A stretch of DNA of 64,000 nucleotides from Maribacter arenosus (GTDB taxonomy: Bacteria > Bacteroidota > Bacteroidia > Flavobacteriales > Flavobacteriaceae). Position numbers and translations under genes: made by a program. The notes below the pieces were generated by a model. The model made no database searches, had not been told where the DNA came from, and worked only from the letters and a program-made list of their open reading frames with translations. This document shows, one piece after another, positions 42,496-51,440 of the stretch. The stretch spans positions 110,386-174,385 of the forward strand of contig NZ_JABTCG010000006.1 in NCBI RefSeq assembly GCF_014610845.1, given 5' to 3'. Numbering within the stretch: the stretch's first letter is position 1; the number at the start of each line of letters is the position of its first letter.

Positions 42496-43854
42496 ATGAA
42501 AAATAAAATGAAAAGCGGAGAAAAGTTAGATGTTGGGGAAATTTATGGGATTAATGTTTTAGGAAAAGCAACATATGATTCTCCTTTACGATTAAGTAAA
42601 AAGCGTGGGGATGATATTTTCAACTTTGTTAAAGAGGATGATAAAATATTGCAAGATATCTCACTTAGAGAATTTAAGAAGTGTTTGGCAGACAACAAGG
42701 AGCCTTTTGCTATGGAAAGGGCGGGTCCACGGGAAAAGATATACTTCAATGTAAAAAAGACCAAAGCTGCCATAGTAACCTGTGGGGGATTATGTCCTGG
42801 TATTAACAATGTGATCCGAAGTTTGGTCATGGGGCTCACTTATTTTTATGGGGTTAAGGAAATCCTTGGGGTTAGGTATGGTTTTGAAGGACTGAATCCT
42901 GCATACGGTCATGGATTTGTCGATTTAACTCCTGCTTTTGTGAAAGACATCCATCAATTTGGCGGTACAATTCTAGGTTCGTCAAGAGGAGGTCAGGATG
43001 TTGGTGTTATGGTCGATACCTTATATGAAAACGGGGTTGATCTATTGTTCACCATCGGAGGCGATGGAACTTTAAAAGGAGCGGACGCCATTGGTGAAGA
43101 AATTAAAAAACGCGGGGTAGATATTTCAGTCATAGGAATTCCTAAAACAATAGACAATGATGTCAACCTTATCGACAAGACTTTTGGTTTTGAAACGGCC
43201 TATCATGTCGCGAATCCAATTATTAGAGATGCCCATAATGAGGCTACTGGTGCTTATAATGGCATTGCCATCGTAAAACTTATGGGTCGTGATAGTGGCT
43301 TTATTGCCGCCTCTGCCGCAATATCCATGTCCGTGGTGAACTTTGTTTTGGTTCCAGAAATGCATTTTGAACTCGAAGGGGAGAACGGATTCTTGGAAGT
43401 GCTGAAAAAACGTTTGGACACCAAACACCATGCGGTAATAGTCGTCGCCGAAGGTGCAGGCCAGAATCTTTTCAAGAAGGATAAAAAAGAACAGGAGACC
43501 GATGCTTCCGGGAATATCAAACATGGTGATATTGGTTTATTATTAAAAACAGAGATTGCTGAATACTTCAAGAAGAATGATCGGCAGGTGACCATAAAAT
43601 ATATAGACCCTAGCTATATTATCAGAAGTGCGCCTGCTAACCCTGGGGACAGCATATTCTGCAATGGTTTGGCTTATCATGCAGTTCATGGGGCAATGAC
43701 AGGAAGAACAAGATTTGTAGTTGGGAGGGTCAACAACCGATATGTTTATCTACCGATTTCCGCTGTAACCAATAAAAGAAAGAAAATCAACATGGAAGGT
43801 GGCTTCTGGTATACCGTTCTTGAAAGTACCGGACAACCATTTGAAATGCGTTAA
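42496..43854 (+). CDS. 6-Phosphofructokinase, plant-like ATP-dependent clade
   Basis: This 452-residue enzyme phosphorylates fructose 6-phosphate. It has GGLCPGINN, the nucleotide motif GGDGTLKGA and GIPKTIDNDVNLID. Gly in GGDG predicts ATP as phosphate donor, while the Lys in PKTIDND is the residue usual in pyrophosphate-dependent forms. Plant ATP-PFKs and the long bacterial TP0108-like group share this combination, and the length fits them. Donor preference therefore needs assay. It has its own promoter box and a terminator-like hairpin downstream. Confidence 0.87.
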   Translation: MKNKMKSGEKLDVGEIYGINVLGKATYDSPLRLSKKRGDDIFNFVKEDDKILQDISLREFKKCLADNKEPFAMERAGPREKIYFNVKKTKAAIVTCGGLCPGINNVIRSLVMGLTYFYGVKEILGVRYGFEGLNPAYGHGFVDLTPAFVKDIHQFGGTILGSSRGGQDVGVMVDTLYENGVDLLFTIGGDGTLKGADAIGEEIKKRGVDISVIGIPKTIDNDVNLIDKTFGFETAYHVANPIIRDAHNEATGAYNGIAIVKLMGRDSGFIAASAAISMSVVNFVLVPEMHFELEGENGFLEVLKKRLDTKHHAVIVVAEGAGQNLFKKDKKEQETDASGNIKHGDIGLLLKTEIAEYFKKNDRQVTIKYIDPSYIIRSAPANPGDSIFCNGLAYHAVHGAMTGRTRFVVGRVNNRYVYLPISAVTNKRKKINMEGGFWYTVLESTGQPFEMR

Positions 43855-43863
43855 TCAAAATGT

Positions 43864-43900
43864 ATTCCCCTAGGTTCTTCTGCCTTGGGGAATTCTTTTG
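43864..43900 (+). terminator. Terminator-like hairpin after the phosphofructokinase gene
   Basis: ATTCCCC at 43864 pairs with GGGGAAT at 43887, with an inner AGG/CCT, and is followed by TCTTTTG. The T run is short, so strength is uncertain. Confidence 0.5.
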
Positions 43901-44013
43901 GTCTAAATGCATATATTGTACTCGACGGCATAAGAATGCCTTCTATACCCGCCAGCCGAAGGAGCGGCGGCTCTGTCCTTAGGATGGTTCATTTCATTAA
44001 TTGTATTTATTTC

Positions 44014-45630
44014 CTATTCCATGGATATGGTCATTGGCCATCCTTCAAATTGTTGGGCATCTGGAAGTGAGACATCTACATACCGTGGCCAGCATTCAAA
44101 AGTTACTTCTTTTGAGGTAGTGTTGAGACGAATGAGCCCGTATCCCCCGCCATTCGAATGGCTTTCAGGGTTGGCATAAGCGTACATACTAATTTTGTTG
44201 TTGAACCCATCTAAGTAATCACCGGTCCAAGGTAATGTTGTATTGGTATTGGGATTTGCCCCAGCTTTTTCATTTTCAGGCCACCACCATCGACTGTAGT
44301 AATCGTTTACAATGGCTGGCACAATAAAGGCCCATGGTCCGTCCCTGAATTCATGTATGCCATGTTTGATCACTGTAGCCAAATGTTGATCTCCTGCTAT
44401 GTGAATGGCATTCGCCCTTTTAATAAGTTCCAGTGCTTTATTGCGACCGGATTGGGGCCAACCGTTTGAGTCTAGATCAGCATGTAATCGATTCTCTTTT
44501 TGCCCATGAATATGGGCGCCACCACAGAATCCGGTTTGTGAAAGCACCACTTTTAAAGTATTGGGATTTTTTTGTCCCCAATCTTGCAAAAAGTGGAGTT
44601 GACGATCGCCTAAAAGGGTAAGCCCTTCTAAATCTATAGATTCCGGATCATATTCAGGATTTCGAATATGGTCTGGCCGTGGGCCTTGCTGTGGGATTTT
44701 TCCTTTGGGTCCCGATTTGAATTTACGATCTTCCAAAATCGCAAAGTCAATACCTCCAAGTATGAGATTGGTGTAATAGACACCAATCCCTTGTTCTACT
44801 GGAGTGGGGTCGTAAGGATCGGGTAAATGTGCTGTTTGGCAGCGCTCGACCATTTTAATATATTCAGGATGGTAAGTATAACCACCATCAGAACTGCCTT
44901 CAGCATTCGATACTTTGCCATTTTCACCCCATAGGTTGCCCTGTCCTATATCATGGTCATCGGGTATGGTAATACATGGTCGGTTTCTGAAGGTTTCTTT
45001 GAACTGTAGTCCAAATTTTAACCAAGCGGCTGTATGTTCGGTATGGTCATATGATTGGTCGCCGGCAAAGAAGATCAAATCGGGATCTTGGTGGTTTATA
45101 TTGCGAACATAATTTTCCCTTAAACCGCGATCTTTATTTGAGTTACATGACAGAGCAGCAATAACAATCTCTTTTTTATCTTTGGGGTCTTTACGTATAA
45201 GGCCTTTAAAAAGTGAGTTTTCGCCATGCCTTAATCTATAATTATAATTTTTAGTGTCATCCCAACCTTCAATCCGAAATAAGGCCGACCAACCTAAATC
45301 ATTCACTTCCTGGGTTTTAATCTCTTTCCATTTCCCATTTACTTCGATTTCTAATCGAACCAAACGGGATTCTTCAGGATATAAAGGATATAATTGCGCG
45401 CTAAGTTTTAACGTCTCGTTAGACACTGTATATAGACCGAATGCGACTACGCTGTCCCTACTTATCTTTAAATCCAAAATAGGATTATCCTGTCTATTCC
45501 ACCAATCGTTGATTGCCAGAGTATCGAGATTTACGAATGGTGCAATAGTAAGGGGCGTTCTCTCTTTCGGTTGCTCGTTACAACCTAAAAAGCAAATAAA
45601 GGATATGGAAATTAGCAGTGCTTTTTTCAT
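44014..45630 (-). CDS. PhoD-like alkaline phosphatase / metallophosphoesterase lipoprotein
   Basis: This 538-residue protein has a lipoprotein signal (MKKALLISISFICFLGCNEQ, C17). The metallophosphoesterase core is of PhoD type: AALSCNSN and FFAGDQSYDH (metal ligands), TIPDDHDIGQGN, and later AGDQHLATV. PhoD enzymes are secreted phosphomonoesterases or phosphodiesterases using Fe and Ca. A C-terminal beta region follows. It would act at the cell surface or periplasm, releasing phosphate. No Pho-box was identified. Confidence 0.85.
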   Translation of the reverse strand: MKKALLISISFICFLGCNEQPKERTPLTIAPFVNLDTLAINDWWNRQDNPILDLKISRDSVVAFGLYTVSNETLKLSAQLYPLYPEESRLVRLEIEVNGKWKEIKTQEVNDLGWSALFRIEGWDDTKNYNYRLRHGENSLFKGLIRKDPKDKKEIVIAALSCNSNKDRGLRENYVRNINHQDPDLIFFAGDQSYDHTEHTAAWLKFGLQFKETFRNRPCITIPDDHDIGQGNLWGENGKVSNAEGSSDGGYTYHPEYIKMVERCQTAHLPDPYDPTPVEQGIGVYYTNLILGGIDFAILEDRKFKSGPKGKIPQQGPRPDHIRNPEYDPESIDLEGLTLLGDRQLHFLQDWGQKNPNTLKVVLSQTGFCGGAHIHGQKENRLHADLDSNGWPQSGRNKALELIKRANAIHIAGDQHLATVIKHGIHEFRDGPWAFIVPAIVNDYYSRWWWPENEKAGANPNTNTTLPWTGDYLDGFNNKISMYAYANPESHSNGGGYGLIRLNTTSKEVTFECWPRYVDVSLPDAQQFEGWPMTISME

Positions 45631-45718
45631 GAATATAGGTTATGCATCGAACTTGTGTAAGTATTTTTAAATAAAAGAGACCTAATAACAACTAAATATA
45701 AACCTTTAGGAATCATAG

Positions 45719-46093
45719 ATGGCTGAAATAAGCACCAAAAAATTGATTTTTGTATATAACGCGAATGCTGGTATTCATAATACGGTGTTGGATGGTGCCC
45801 ATAAAATCCTAAGTCCCAAAACCTACAAATGTAGCCTTTGTGATATTACCTATGGGACGTTCGTAGAGAAAAGGAATTGGAAGAAATTCAGGGAAAAATT
45901 CACTTACAAAATGGAGTTTTTACACAAGGATGAATTCAAAAAGCAATATGCTTCAAAATTTGGCTATAAATTTGATTTCCCTGTAGTATTGGGGACATCC
46001 AATGGAAATTTTGAGATTTTTATTACGAAAAATGAATTGAATGGGTTGGCCAATGCGGATGAATTGATCCGTTTGATACAATCAAGGGTCTAG
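45719..46093 (+). CDS. Conserved protein of unknown function with a CxxC motif
   Basis: This 124-residue protein opens with KKLIFVYNANAGIHN and carries C38-S-L-C41 in KCSLCDITYG. Similar proteins in flavobacteria are sometimes labelled GTPase, but no P-loop or other GTPase motif is present, so that label should not be used. The fold looks alpha/beta, and the CxxC could bind metal or be redox active. It stands between the divergent phosphatase and convergent engB genes, without an operon partner. Confidence 0.6.
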   Translation: MAEISTKKLIFVYNANAGIHNTVLDGAHKILSPKTYKCSLCDITYGTFVEKRNWKKFREKFTYKMEFLHKDEFKKQYASKFGYKFDFPVVLGTSNGNFEIFITKNELNGLANADELIRLIQSRV

Positions 46094-46097
46094 GCAA

Positions 46098-46712
46098 TTA
46101 TTGGTTTTCTTTGTAGAATTGTTGGTTAATAAGATCAATATATGAAAGCAGTTCATCCCTTCCGATATTTTTAGAGGATGAAGTAATGAAATGCCTAGGG
46201 GCCTCTTCCCACGCTCCAAGTAGCAATTCTTTTAGATAGACAGCCACATTTTTTTCAATGGTTTTTGCATTTAGCTTATCGGCTTTTGTGAATACAATGC
46301 TGAAGGGAATCCTATTTTCCCCTAAATATTCCATAAACTCAAGATCGATCTTCTGGGGTGTATGGCGAATATCCACCAGTACAAAGGCGCTCACCAATTG
46401 TGTGCGCTTAACAAAGTAATCCGTTATGTATTTTTGAAAGGTTTTTTTGTTTTTCTTGGAAACACGGGCATAACCATATCCGGGCAAGTCCACCAAAAAC
46501 CAATTCCCGTTGATCTTAAAATGGTTTATCAGTTGCGTTTTACCGGGTCGGCCCGAAATTTTGGCCAAACTTTTACGTTCGGTCAACATATTAATAAGCG
46601 ATGATTTGCCAACATTGGATCGTCCAATAAACGCATATTCGGGTAAAGGCTCATTGGGGCATTTGGCAACATCGGAATTACTCATCACAAAGTCGGCCGA
46701 CTTGATTTTCAT
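46098..46712 (-). CDS. engB: Ribosome biogenesis GTPase YihA/EngB
   Basis: This 204-residue GTPase is needed for 50S subunit assembly. Motifs: GRSNVGKSSL (G1), GKTQLINHF (G2), DLPGYGYARV (G3) and FTKADKL (G4). The start MKIKSADFVMS at 46712 gives the standard N-terminus, 11 bp after the stop of the upstream alpha/beta hydrolase gene. The two are probably co-transcribed. Confidence 0.94.
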   Translation of the reverse strand: MKIKSADFVMSNSDVAKCPNEPLPEYAFIGRSNVGKSSLINMLTERKSLAKISGRPGKTQLINHFKINGNWFLVDLPGYGYARVSKKNKKTFQKYITDYFVKRTQLVSAFVLVDIRHTPQKIDLEFMEYLGENRIPFSIVFTKADKLNAKTIEKNVAVYLKELLLGAWEEAPRHFITSSSKNIGRDELLSYIDLINQQFYKENQ

Positions 46713-46723
46713 ATCGAGGAAAT

Positions 46724-47488
46724 TTAGAAATTCCGCTTTTCCAACCAAGCATCGAGAATTTCATTAAATTGCTCTGGATGCTCCATCATGGGAGCATGCC
46801 CACATTTCTTTATCCAGAATAATTCAGAATCAGGCAGTAAATCATGAAATTCCTTGGCTACGTTTGGAGGGGTTACAGAGTCGTTTTCTCCCCAAATAAT
46901 ACATGTTGGTGTTTTCATTTTAGGTAGGTCTTTGGACATGTTATGCCGTATAGCGCTTTTGGCAATGGCCAACGTTTTTACCAATTTAATCCTGTCATTG
47001 ACCGTTGCATAAACCTCATCAACTATTTCTTTTGTGGCAACCGCAGGATCATAAAATACGTCCTGGGCTTTTTTCTTGATAAACTCATAGTCACCACGTT
47101 TTGGGTAGCCATCGCCCATAGCGCTTTCATAGAGGCCAGAACTCCCCGTAATGACCAAGGCCTTTACCATTTCGGGATATAACTTGGTGTGTAGTAAACC
47201 AATATGGCCCCCTAGGGAATTGCCCAAAAGGATAACATCCTTAATGCCTTTGAATTCGATAAATCTTTCTAGGTAGTTGGCAAAACTTTTTACGTTGGTC
47301 TTCAGCAAGGGCATGGAATAAATGGGTAGTTCCGGTATCAATACTTTGTACCCTTTTTTAGGAAAATGTTCGGAGACACCTTTGAAATTGCTTAACCCCC
47401 CCATAAGACCATGCAAAATAATTATCGGTGTGCCCTCTCCCTTCTCAATATATCGATATTTACCCTCTTTTATAATCTTTTCTTCCAT
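46724..47488 (-). CDS. Alpha/beta-fold hydrolase
   Basis: This 254-residue alpha/beta hydrolase has the oxyanion region LHGLMGG, the nucleophile elbow GNSLGGH with S91, an acid in GENDSVTP and the histidine in CGHAPMMEHP. A complete Ser-Asp-His triad is therefore present. The substrate is unknown; relatives include esterases and MhpC-like C-C hydrolases. It precedes engB by 11 bp in the same orientation and is divergent from mraZ. Confidence 0.88.
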   Translation of the reverse strand: MEEKIIKEGKYRYIEKGEGTPIIILHGLMGGLSNFKGVSEHFPKKGYKVLIPELPIYSMPLLKTNVKSFANYLERFIEFKGIKDVILLGNSLGGHIGLLHTKLYPEMVKALVITGSSGLYESAMGDGYPKRGDYEFIKKKAQDVFYDPAVATKEIVDEVYATVNDRIKLVKTLAIAKSAIRHNMSKDLPKMKTPTCIIWGENDSVTPPNVAKEFHDLLPDSELFWIKKCGHAPMMEHPEQFNEILDAWLEKRNF

Positions 47489-47672
47489 TCAGAACGCTTC
47501 TGGTCTTAAGTCGCAAATATAGGCAATTCCGTAAAATACCTATCTATTGCTTCGATTAGTAATTGGCATGTAGGGGCTCACAGTGCCATTTGCACTTTTT
47601 CATGTGATGCAAACTATTGCTTAAGCTAAAGTTTAAGTCAAATGTAGGTCAAAATCAAACGAATTTATCAAC

Positions 47673-47704
47673 AAAGTGGTAAATTGTGGTAAAATGTGGT
47701 AATA
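47673..47704. promoter_or_regulatory. Predicted MraZ-binding repeats upstream of the dcw cluster
   Basis: Three direct repeats of GTGGTAA at 47676, 47686 and 47696 have an exact 10-bp period, and the first is AAAGTGG. MraZ of other bacteria binds direct repeats of TGGGN or AAAGTG with the same one-turn spacing upstream of its own gene. The repeats overlap the expected -33 region of the TATATTTG promoter at 47712, which fits autorepression. Confidence 0.7.
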
Positions 47705-47711
47705 ATTTCTA

Positions 47712-47719
47712 TATATTTG
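47712..47719 (+). promoter_or_regulatory. Promoter -7 box TATATTTG of mraZ
   Basis: TATATTTG is a perfect match to TAnnTTTG, 29 bp before the GTG start of mraZ. The -33 position falls in the MraZ-repeat block. Confidence 0.6.
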
Positions 47720-47748
47720 AGTTTTAAATAAAAGACCAACCCTTCGAA

Positions 47749-48222
47749 GTGATAAATTTTAACGAAGCATATTATTGTAAAGCCGATGCCAAAGGTAGGG
47801 TAATGTTACCATCTGCCCTTAAAAATAGGCTATTACCTGTGCTAGCAGAAGGCTTTGTCATAAAGCGTTCGGTCAGCGGCGCCTGTTTGGAGTTATGGCC
47901 CATGTCCCAATGGGAAGATATGATGCTTAAAATCAAAAAACTAAATCGCTTCGTTAAAAAAAACAATGACTTCATTCGCATTTTTATGGCGGGTGTTAAG
48001 GAAGTGGAAATTGATAGTGCGGGAAGGTTGTTGATTCCGAAAAACTTAATGCCGATAGCCGGTATCGTAAAGGAAATTGCCTTGAGCCCATCTGTCGATA
48101 TTATTGAAATATGGGATAAGGACAGTTATGAAGCGGCCATTGAAATAACCGATGAGGAGTTCGAGGTTTTGGCAGAGGATGTAATGGGGGACCTTGGTGA
48201 AAATACCCCCGATGTATCATAA
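47749..48222 (+). CDS. mraZ: Division/cell wall cluster transcriptional repressor MraZ
   Basis: This 157-residue protein has two SpoVT/AbrB-like repeats, each with a basic surface motif: KADAKGRVMLPSALKNRL (N-terminal) and EIDSAGRLLIPKNLMP (central). MraZ binds direct repeats upstream of its own operon and controls the dcw genes. The start codon is GTG at 47749. It is the first gene of a dcw cluster running to ftsZ, with proposed binding repeats at 47673. Its 3' end overlaps rsmH by 11 bp. Confidence 0.93.
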   Translation: MINFNEAYYCKADAKGRVMLPSALKNRLLPVLAEGFVIKRSVSGACLELWPMSQWEDMMLKIKKLNRFVKKNNDFIRIFMAGVKEVEIDSAGRLLIPKNLMPIAGIVKEIALSPSVDIIEIWDKDSYEAAIEITDEEFEVLAEDVMGDLGENTPDVS

Positions 48223-49105
48223 TCCTGTACTTCTAAAAGAGGCTGTTGATGGTCTGGCCATCAAAGATGACGGGGTTTATGTCGATGTTACATTTGGAGG
48301 TGGGGGGCACTCAAAGGAAATATTGAAAAGACTTGGTCCCAAAGGAAAATTGTTTGCATTTGATCAGGATGAGGATGCGCTTGCGAACAAATTGGATGAT
48401 GAACGATTTACGTTGATCAATGAAAACTTTAGGTATATAAAGCAGTTTTTAAAGTTCTATGGCATTCAAAAAGTAGATGGTATCCTCGCTGATTTTGGGG
48501 TTTCATCACATCAGTTCGACAAGGCGGAACGCGGTTTTTCCACACGTTTCGAAGCTGACTTGGATATGCGAATGAGCAAGAAAAGTCCTGTTTCGGCCTA
48601 TGAGGTGGTGAATTCCTATCGCTACGATGATTTGAGAAGGGTTTTGTTTCAATATGGTGATTTGCGAAATGCAAATGCAATGGCCAATACAATTATCGAC
48701 AGTAGACAAGCGGCCCCGATAAAGACCTCGACCCAATTGAAAGAGGTTTTACGTCGGTTTTTGCCGAAACACAAAGAACACAAGATCCTAGCCCAGGTGT
48801 ACCAGGCCATTCGTATCGAGGTAAACCAAGAGATTGAGGTGATCAAGGAGTTTCTGATACAGGTTCCCGAACTGTTGAACCTCGAAGGTAGATTAAGTGT
48901 GATCAGTTATCACTCCTTAGAAGATCGTTTGGTGAAACGCTTTATAAGATCAGGGATGTTTGAAGGGGAGCCTGAAAAGGATTTTTATGGGAATATCAAT
49001 GTTCCCTTGAAAAAAGTCGGAGGTTTAATAGTGCCGTCAAAAGAAGAAATAGCAATGAACAATAGGGCGCGAAGTGCAAAGTTGCGCATAGCGAAACGAA
49101 TCTGA
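48212..49105 (+). CDS. rsmH: 16S rRNA (cytosine1402-N4)-methyltransferase
   Basis: This 297-residue SAM-dependent enzyme (MraW) methylates C1402 of 16S rRNA. MYHNPVLLKEAVDGL opens the protein, and DVTFGGGGHS is the SAM site. DQDEDALA, DFGVSSHQFD and YHSLEDRLVKR follow. The ATG at 48212 lies inside the end of mraZ, which indicates coupled translation. Confidence 0.95.
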   Translation: MYHNPVLLKEAVDGLAIKDDGVYVDVTFGGGGHSKEILKRLGPKGKLFAFDQDEDALANKLDDERFTLINENFRYIKQFLKFYGIQKVDGILADFGVSSHQFDKAERGFSTRFEADLDMRMSKKSPVSAYEVVNSYRYDDLRRVLFQYGDLRNANAMANTIIDSRQAAPIKTSTQLKEVLRRFLPKHKEHKILAQVYQAIRIEVNQEIEVIKEFLIQVPELLNLEGRLSVISYHSLEDRLVKRFIRSGMFEGEPEKDFYGNINVPLKKVGGLIVPSKEEIAMNNRARSAKLRIAKRI

Positions 49106-49113
49106 TAACATAA

Positions 49114-49434
49114 ATGAAAAAGGGGATTCTAGATGTACTCAGGGGTAAATTTTTGGTGAGTGGTGATGCTCCCAAGAACTGGTTGTTTATAATTTTTGTT
49201 TCGTTTTTAGCAACGGTTATGATCGGCAGTTCCCATAGTGCGGATAAAAAGGTACATCAGATTGCCGCTTTGAACGAGGAAGTGAAAGAGTTGCGAAGCG
49301 AATTTGTGGATCTGCGTTCAGACGTACAACGTTTAAAGTTGGAATCCACCATAACCAGAACGGTTGAAAGTAAAGGTTTGTTTCCTTCAGAAACACCACC
49401 AAATAAAATAAAGGTTAAATCAAGTCGGGATTAA
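49114..49434 (+). CDS. ftsL: FtsL-like division protein
   Basis: This 106-residue bitopic protein has a cytoplasmic start, one transmembrane span at about residues 24-42 (LFIIFVSFLATVMIGSS) and a coiled coil (HQIAALNEEVKELRSEFVDLR). This topology and its place between rsmH and ftsI identify FtsL, which diverges strongly in sequence. Flavobacterial FtsL is recognised mostly by position. It overlaps ftsI by 1 bp. Confidence 0.85.
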   Translation: MKKGILDVLRGKFLVSGDAPKNWLFIIFVSFLATVMIGSSHSADKKVHQIAALNEEVKELRSEFVDLRSDVQRLKLESTITRTVESKGLFPSETPPNKIKVKSSRD

Positions 49435-51440
49435 TGGCAGTTACCGAAAAAGGGATATTGAACAGATTGTATGTTGTGGCAGGGTTTCTTTTCCTGTTTG
49501 CAATAGCCGTGCTCTTTAAATTGGTGAGCATACAAATGGTTCATGGTGATAAATATCGTGATTTGGCATTAAAACGAACCGAGAAAATGTTCACCATTGC
49601 CCCCAACAGGGGTAATTTGTATTCCGATGATGGTAGTCTGTTGGCTACCTCTGTGTCAAAATTTACGATACGCTTTGATGCCGTTACCGTAAGTGATACC
49701 GATTTTAAGACCAATGTGAAACCCCTTTCCCAAGCGCTATCCAAACTTACGGGAAAGTCATCCTCCTACTATCAACAACTTTTACGTAAGGCCAAAGCCA
49801 ATAAAAATAGGTATGCACTTTTGGCTAGAAACCTTGATTATTCCGATTATATAGCCGTTAAGGAATTTCCTTTATTGAATAAAGGGCCAAATAAAGGAGG
49901 ATTGATCGTTGAACAAAAAACAGTTCGGGAACATCCATTGGGGAAAATCGCGGAACGTAGCGTGGGCTATGAACGGAGAGATGAAAACGGATATTATACC
50001 CGTGTTGGCCTTGAAGGTGCTTTTGGGCAATATTTACGAGGTGTAGAAGGTAAACGACTAAAACAGAAAATTGCCAAAGGACAATGGAAGCCCATAGGCA
50101 TGGACAATATAGTAGAGCCCAAAGATGGTTATGACGTAGTATCGACCATAGACATCAACATCCAGGATATAGCCCATCATGCCCTATTACGGCAATTGGA
50201 ACATTATAAGGCGGATCATGGAACCGTAATCGTAATGGAAGCTCAAACAGGTGAGGTAAAGGCAATTTCCAATTTGGGCATGACCAAGGAAGGAAAATAT
50301 TATGAGCGATTGAATTATGCCGTAGGGGAATCCCACGAACCGGGATCTACTTTTAAATTGATGAGCTTGGTTGCCGCTTTGGAAGATAAGGTCATAGACA
50401 CCAGTTCGGTCATTGATACTGAAAAAGGGTATTGGAAGATTTACAATCATCGGGTAAGGGATGCCAAGCATGGAGGTTATGGAAAAATATCAATGGCAAA
50501 AGCTTTTGAGGTGTCATCAAATACCGCTTTTGCAAAAACGATTCATAATGGGTATAAGGAAAAGCCTTCGAAATACGTAAACCGCCTTATGGCCATGGGT
50601 ATAGGCACGGAAATTGGCCTACCTATCAAAGGCGAAGGTAAGCCGGTATTGCGTTTACCTGGCGATAAAGGATGGTCAGGCCTTTCATTGGCGCAAATGG
50701 CGTATGGCTATGAGGTTTCAATGACCCCCTTACAGATACTTACTTTTTACAACGCTATTGCCAATGATGGTGAAATGGTAAAACCTAGACTGATCAAAGA
50801 GGTGAAAGAATGGAACAGGACTGTTTTGAAATTTGAAAAGGAAGTGATCAATCCAGCAATCTGCTCTAAAAAAACGGTTGCCCAAGTGCAGCAATTATTG
50901 AAGAACGTTGTTGAGAAAAAACACGGTACAGGGCATAAGTTGTACTCGCCTAATTTTTCCATGGCCGGAAAGACCGGTACTGCACAGAAAAACTATGTTT
51001 CCAAGGATCCTGATAAGCTGAGGTACATATCAACCTTTGCAGGATACTTTCCAGCAGAAAACCCGAAATACTCTTGTATTGTGGTCATCCATGAACCCGA
51101 TAAAAGTGTTGGTTATTATGGGGCAGACGTTTCGGGCCCTGTTTTTAAATCCATTGCCCAAAAGGTTTATGCTACCAATCCCTTGATCGATGAAGTTGAA
51201 ATATTGGGAACAGGCAATCAAAAATTGGATGACACCTATCAAAGTTATTATGCGGAAGCGCAGAAAAAATATAATAAAGTACCTAATGTCAAAGGGATGA
51301 GCGGAATGGATGCCATTTCAATTCTTGAAAACCTGGGCATTAAAGTAGAGGTGCATGGGAATGGTAAAGTTAAAAAACAATCTATTTCCCAAGGGACGGA
51401 CATAAACAAGGTGGTTAAAATAGTGTTGGAACTTTCATGA
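49434..51440 (+). CDS. ftsI: Septal peptidoglycan transpeptidase (PBP3) with PASTA domain
   Basis: This 668-residue class B penicillin-binding protein has one N-terminal membrane span (FLFLFAIAVLFKLVSIQ), a dimerisation domain, and a transpeptidase domain with S305 in GSTFK, SSN in EVSSNTAF and KTGTAQ. A C-terminal PASTA repeat (VPNVKGMSGMDAISILENLG) ends the protein. It cross-links septal wall with FtsW. The PASTA repeat is more typical of Gram-positive PBP2x/SpoVD but is usual in Bacteroidota FtsI. It overlaps murE by 4 bp. Confidence 0.94.
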   Translation: MAVTEKGILNRLYVVAGFLFLFAIAVLFKLVSIQMVHGDKYRDLALKRTEKMFTIAPNRGNLYSDDGSLLATSVSKFTIRFDAVTVSDTDFKTNVKPLSQALSKLTGKSSSYYQQLLRKAKANKNRYALLARNLDYSDYIAVKEFPLLNKGPNKGGLIVEQKTVREHPLGKIAERSVGYERRDENGYYTRVGLEGAFGQYLRGVEGKRLKQKIAKGQWKPIGMDNIVEPKDGYDVVSTIDINIQDIAHHALLRQLEHYKADHGTVIVMEAQTGEVKAISNLGMTKEGKYYERLNYAVGESHEPGSTFKLMSLVAALEDKVIDTSSVIDTEKGYWKIYNHRVRDAKHGGYGKISMAKAFEVSSNTAFAKTIHNGYKEKPSKYVNRLMAMGIGTEIGLPIKGEGKPVLRLPGDKGWSGLSLAQMAYGYEVSMTPLQILTFYNAIANDGEMVKPRLIKEVKEWNRTVLKFEKEVINPAICSKKTVAQVQQLLKNVVEKKHGTGHKLYSPNFSMAGKTGTAQKNYVSKDPDKLRYISTFAGYFPAENPKYSCIVVIHEPDKSVGYYGADVSGPVFKSIAQKVYATNPLIDEVEILGTGNQKLDDTYQSYYAEAQKKYNKVPNVKGMSGMDAISILENLGIKVEVHGNGKVKKQSISQGTDINKVVKIVLELS

